9,650 nucleotides of DNA from CAZJDM01 sp964544765. Its GTDB lineage: Bacteria; Bdellovibrionota_B; Oligoflexia; CAYFLR01. The notes beneath the pieces were generated by a model. The model did no database searches, was not told the origin of the DNA, and saw only the letters and a program-made list of their open reading frames with translations. Every line of letters begins with the position of its first letter. The stretch's first letter is position 1. Below are positions 7,156 to 9,650 of the stretch, piece after piece. A program made the position numbers and the translations under genes. The stretch is taken from assembly GCA_964544765.1 (NCBI GenBank), contig CAZJDM010000161.1, forward strand, positions 1 through 9,650, given 5' to 3'.

Positions 7156-7929
7156 TTATTGAGAAAATGATGCAGAGCGTTTTTCTAGAAAGGCATTTAT
7201 ACCCTCAATTCTGTCTTCTGTGGCAAAAACAGTTTGGAAAGCTTGTTTTTCCAATTCTAAGGCATTATGGATAGGAGCTTCTATCCCGTTATTAATAGCT
7301 TTTTTAGCTTCTTTGACAGCAAAAGGGCCGTTTTTACCGATTTTTAAGGCCGTTTTTTTACAATTTTCTATTAATTGACTTTGGGGATGCACTTCGTTTA
7401 CCAATCTAAGGCGTAGGGCTGTATCACTATCAATTTTTTTGCCGGTAAAAACCATTTCTTTAGCTAGCCGGGTTCCAAGGCATCTAGCTAGTCTTTGAGT
7501 TCCACCAAAACCTGGTATGAGTCCGAGGCTAACCTCTGGGAGGCCAAATACTGCATTGTTGGCAGCGTAAATAAAATCACAAGCCAATGCCATTTCAAGA
7601 CCACCTCCGAGGGCAAATCCATTGACAGCCGCAATAGTTACTACGTTTGCCTGTTCAAGTTGTAGTGATACTTTTTGTCCTAATTCGATGTAGTTACCAA
7701 TATCAACATGATTGGATTCAGACATTTCTTTGATGTCGGCTCCGGCGACAAATGCTTTTTGGCCAGCTCCGGTTAAGATAAGAGCGGCAATGTTCTCTTT
7801 ATTTAGTTGGTGGGTCAGAAATATCAATATTTCTTTTAGGGTCTCCGAGTTTAAAGCGTTTAGTTTATCTGGTCGATTTATGGTCAGAATACCTGTATTT
7901 TCCCATTTTTCATATGATAAATTATTCAT
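7156..7929 (-). CDS. Enoyl-CoA hydratase (crotonase family)
   Basis: This 257-residue protein has the family's usual length and would hydrate trans-2-enoyl-CoA to 3-hydroxyacyl-CoA in fatty-acid beta-oxidation, in the cytoplasm. The CoA-binding and oxyanion-hole segment AFVAGADIKEM (59-69) is present. Next come NGFALGGGLEMALACDF (103-119) with Glu112 and FGLPEVSLGLIPGFGGTQRL (128-147) with Glu132. These match the two catalytic glutamates of classical enoyl-CoA hydratases. The C-terminal helices, including FAVKEAKKAIN and FATEDRIEGINAFLEKR, are complete. A strong GGAGG (complement of 7936-7940) 6 bases before the ATG supports the start. No other beta-oxidation gene is adjacent, so it appears to stand alone. 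The exact acyl chain preference cannot be told; other crotonase activities such as isomerase are less likely because both glutamates are present. Confidence 0.95.
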   Translation of the reverse strand: MNNLSYEKWENTGILTINRPDKLNALNSETLKEILIFLTHQLNKENIAALILTGAGQKAFVAGADIKEMSESNHVDIGNYIELGQKVSLQLEQANVVTIAAVNGFALGGGLEMALACDFIYAANNAVFGLPEVSLGLIPGFGGTQRLARCLGTRLAKEMVFTGKKIDSDTALRLRLVNEVHPQSQLIENCKKTALKIGKNGPFAVKEAKKAINNGIEAPIHNALELEKQAFQTVFATEDRIEGINAFLEKRSASFSQ

Positions 7930-7940
7930 TAGCTTCCTCC

Positions 7941-7955
7941 ATATTAGCCTAATAT
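7941..7955. promoter_or_regulatory. Perfect 15-base palindrome, possible operator
   Basis: ATATTAGCCTAATAT consists of 7-base arms (ATATTAG / CTAATAT) around a single central C. It directly abuts the ribosome binding site of the enoyl-CoA hydratase gene, whose GGAGG is the complement of 7936-7940. A one-base loop is too tight for an RNA hairpin using the full arms, so a dimeric DNA-binding repressor site is the more natural reading. It does not match an operator consensus I know for fatty-acid regulators. Chance occurrence in A/T-rich DNA is possible. Confidence 0.3.
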
Positions 7956-8071
7956 TTGCGGATGTTTCTAGATGAGCAGGCTTTACCCATTGCCTTATTT
8001 TTATTTTCTTAAATTAGCTAAGTGAATATACTAAAGAAAAAAACTTTATTCTAGTGTAGATTTTCGGGGTG

Positions 8072-8884
8072 CTAGTTTTTTTCAAAATTCCAGTCGGTGG
8101 GGCAATGTTCATTTCTAGGGCACTTTAGCTTGATTTCAGCAATAAACGATGCTCTTTTGGCAGTTATAAAAAGTCGGTTAGTTTCTGGGTCGAAAGCTAT
8201 GCCATTAGGAACATTTTCATTATCAAGGGGTCTGGGAAATAATCCATAGATATTGATTACTCCATCTACTTTACCTGTGGTAGGATCGATGATAAATATA
8301 AGAGGTCTTTTTAATTGGTTAGCAAGGATTCTTCCTCCAACGTATTCTAATTCATTTAATTTCCTGATCGGACCACGATTATTGTGAACGTTGATTTGTC
8401 CTTGTATTTGTAGGTTCTCTGGGTTTATTCGATAAATGATTGAAGATCCGTCACTCATCAGTAATTGTGTTCCGTCAGTTGTTAGTCCCCAGCCATTAAA
8501 TTGATCCGACAATTGTTTTATTAGACTGAGTGTCTTCAAGTCATATATAAATATGGTATGGGATTTCCAGGTTAGCTGGAATATCTTATCTCGTAAGACC
8601 GTGATTCCTTCTCCAAAAATATTGTCCGCTAGATATCGACTTTCTATAGGTTGACCCGTTTCCAGATCGACTTTTCGTAACGAGGAGTGTTTCTTTAATC
8701 CGGTTCCCTCATATAAATGACCTTGGTGATAAACCAGTCCTTGGGTGAACGCATTAGGGTCATGCGGGAATTTTCTTATTACCTTATATCCATATATAGG
8801 TGGTAATTTGGCGGTTAAACTATTTGATGATCCCAAAAATAGTAATGATATTAATAATATGTAGAAATAAATTCCAAAATTCAT
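8072..8884 (-). CDS. Glutaminyl-peptide cyclotransferase (beta-propeller type), secreted
   Basis: The 270-residue protein resembles plant/bacterial glutaminyl cyclases, five-bladed beta-propellers that convert N-terminal glutamine of peptides to pyroglutamate with loss of ammonia. A signal peptide covers about residues 1-25 (MNFGIYFYILLISLLFLG), so it acts in the periplasm or outside. Family motifs follow in order: AFTQGLVY (45-52), LYEGTGL (57-63), FGEGIT (90-95), LTWK (104-107), GWGLTTDG (131-138), MSDGS (143-147), LNELEYVGG (176-184), IDPTTGKV and NVPNGIAFDPE. Glu92 of FGEG is the likely catalytic acid. Two segments depart from the family as I recall it: AN-V-W is AN-Q-L (188-191), and T-G-K-x-W is TAKRA (241-245). 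Cys255 and Cys261 near the C-terminus could form a disulfide. The ATG lacks a good ribosome binding site. It appears to be a single-gene unit. Confidence 0.88.
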   Translation of the reverse strand: MNFGIYFYILLISLLFLGSSNSLTAKLPPIYGYKVIRKFPHDPNAFTQGLVYHQGHLYEGTGLKKHSSLRKVDLETGQPIESRYLADNIFGEGITVLRDKIFQLTWKSHTIFIYDLKTLSLIKQLSDQFNGWGLTTDGTQLLMSDGSSIIYRINPENLQIQGQINVHNNRGPIRKLNELEYVGGRILANQLKRPLIFIIDPTTGKVDGVINIYGLFPRPLDNENVPNGIAFDPETNRLFITAKRASFIAEIKLKCPRNEHCPTDWNFEKN

Positions 8885-8913
8885 ACTAGTTTGTATTATT
8901 TAAAATAATTACC

Positions 8914-8936
8914 AAAAAAATAACAAGCAACTGTTA
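8914..8936 (-). terminator. Candidate intrinsic terminator downstream of the 209-residue gene
   Basis: On the minus strand TAACAG can pair with TTGTTA (five Watson-Crick pairs plus one G-T wobble) around a TTGC loop, followed directly by seven T residues. It lies 56 bases past the stop codon of the gene at 8993-9622 and about 30 bases before the cyclotransferase start. The T run makes it terminator-like, but the stem is weak with a single G-C pair. The TTGTTA arm could alternatively be a poor -35 element, with TTAAAT 17 bases on, for the cyclotransferase gene. The sequence cannot decide between the two. Confidence 0.4.
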
Positions 8937-8992
8937 ATATTTCTTAATAATTTATGCAACAAAAAAGTCTTATGGGCTGAATATAGAGTCTT

Positions 8993-9622
8993 TTATTTGC
9001 ACATTTGCTGTACAAACAATTCCGAGTCGGCATCCATTACAACGATACAATTGTGTGTATCATCAATATCGAAAGAAATTTTGCCTTTTTGTATTGAAGA
9101 ATGGAGTATTCTTCCTGTACGCTTAATAATGGCCTCAGTAGTAGAAAGTTGTTCTTGTGATTTCATATAGATTACTACTCTGCCTGTTTTACCGGTGACA
9201 ATTAAATCGTTTCTGTAGACAATACTTCCTTTGCTTAGCTTTCTACTTTCAATCTTACAATCTTCACAAGGCCGTCGGTTGGCATATACAAGCCCTTTGG
9301 TCAAGCTGACATAACCGGCTATTTTGCCATAATCAAACATAATTAAATCAGTAAGAGGAATTTTACCATCATGACTGGTGATTTCAAATTCGTAATCACT
9401 TATTGTGGTCGACTTATAATGAACCTTATCTAAAATATGAACCAGCATATCTCGGTATTTAGGATCTGTTTGCTCAGGATCTAAATATTTATTTTTAGCA
9501 ACTGTAATTCGAGCTGTAATGTCAAAAACCATATTTAGATGGCTTACTTTGTTTATAGTAATTTCGGATATAATTACTTGATAAGTTGCCTTATAAAAAT
9601 GAGACTGTCCCACCTTTTGCAT
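8993..9622 (-). CDS. Hypothetical protein, 209 residues, possible FecR-like segment
   Basis: I do not recognise this protein with confidence. The N-terminal half (1-105) looks strand-rich (YKATYQVIISEITI, NMVFDITARITVAKN) with a helical piece DPKYRDMLVHILDKVHY. A CEDC motif sits near residue 120. After it, the segment LSKGSIVYRNDLIVTGKTGR followed by VVIYMKS resembles FecR domains, where a pattern of G-x-V-x-x-x-D-x-I-x-T-G-x-x-G-R-V precedes a periplasmic beta-rich region. There is no signal peptide or membrane segment at the chosen start. An in-frame TAA lies three codons upstream of ATG 9622, so the gene is not cut by the window edge and no longer ATG start exists. The ribosome binding site is only a weak GAGAG. 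Whether it is cytoplasmic or a misassigned exported protein is open. Confidence 0.7.
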   Translation of the reverse strand: MQKVGQSHFYKATYQVIISEITINKVSHLNMVFDITARITVAKNKYLDPEQTDPKYRDMLVHILDKVHYKSTTISDYEFEITSHDGKIPLTDLIMFDYGKIAGYVSLTKGLVYANRRPCEDCKIESRKLSKGSIVYRNDLIVTGKTGRVVIYMKSQEQLSTTEAIIKRTGRILHSSIQKGKISFDIDDTHNCIVVMDADSELFVQQMCK

Positions 9623-9650
9623 AGAAAGTTACTCTCTGCTAATCGTTTGT

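Noticed and set aside
7978..8010. AGGC / GCCT hairpin followed by T-rich sequence on the plus strand
   Set aside because: The stem is only 4 bases and no plus-strand gene lies upstream for it to terminate.
8022..8050. AAAG-TTTTTTT-CTTT on the minus strand after the cyclotransferase gene as a terminator
   Set aside because: The T run forms the loop rather than following the stem, and the stem is 4 weak pairs.
6419..9622. The four minus-strand genes as a single operon or a linked functional system
   Set aside because: Gaps of 101-142 bases, a terminator-like element at 8914-8936 and unrelated predicted functions argue against it.

Overview
The window is A/T-rich by eye and comes from a Gram-negative (didermal) bacterium: it encodes a TolC-type outer-membrane channel, a lipoprotein membrane fusion protein and an RND inner-membrane pump, which together need two membranes. 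I cannot place the organism firmly. The base composition, the secreted FGE-sulfatase-like protein and the high share of unrecognised secreted or soluble proteins would fit a Bdellovibrionota/Bacteriovorax-like lineage or another low-GC didermal group, but this is only an impression.

Layout. The plus strand carries genes from the left edge to 6428. Position 3-674 is the 3' end of a gene for a cysteine-containing FGE-sulfatase/C-type-lectin-like protein whose start lies outside the window. After a 99-base gap holding two overlapping, mutually exclusive hairpins, a three-gene operon follows: outer-membrane channel (774-2180), membrane fusion lipoprotein (2192-3301) and RND permease (3330-6428), with gaps of 11 and 28 bases. 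Together they should form one tripartite efflux pump running from the inner membrane and periplasm to the outside. No regulator gene is adjacent, and the exported substrate cannot be read from the sequence.

At 6419 the gene direction flips and everything to the right edge is on the minus strand. Read in transcription order these are an unrecognised 209-residue protein with a possible FecR-like segment (9622-8993), a secreted glutaminyl-peptide cyclotransferase of the plant/bacterial beta-propeller type (8884-8072), an enoyl-CoA hydratase (7929-7156) and an unrecognised 211-residue soluble protein (7054-6419). The last one overlaps the RND gene tail-to-tail by 10 bases. The gaps between these genes are 101 to 142 bases, so they look like separate transcription units rather than one operon, and they have no obvious shared function.

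No RNA genes, CRISPR arrays, insertion sequences, integrases or phage genes were seen. Overall this looks like ordinary chromosomal DNA. The points worth a second look are the variant proton-relay residues of the RND pump, an in-frame 9-base repeat at the start of its adaptor, the alternative hairpins before the operon, a 15-base palindrome beside the enoyl-CoA hydratase ribosome binding site, and missing family tryptophans in the cyclotransferase. None of them amounts to a demonstrable new system.
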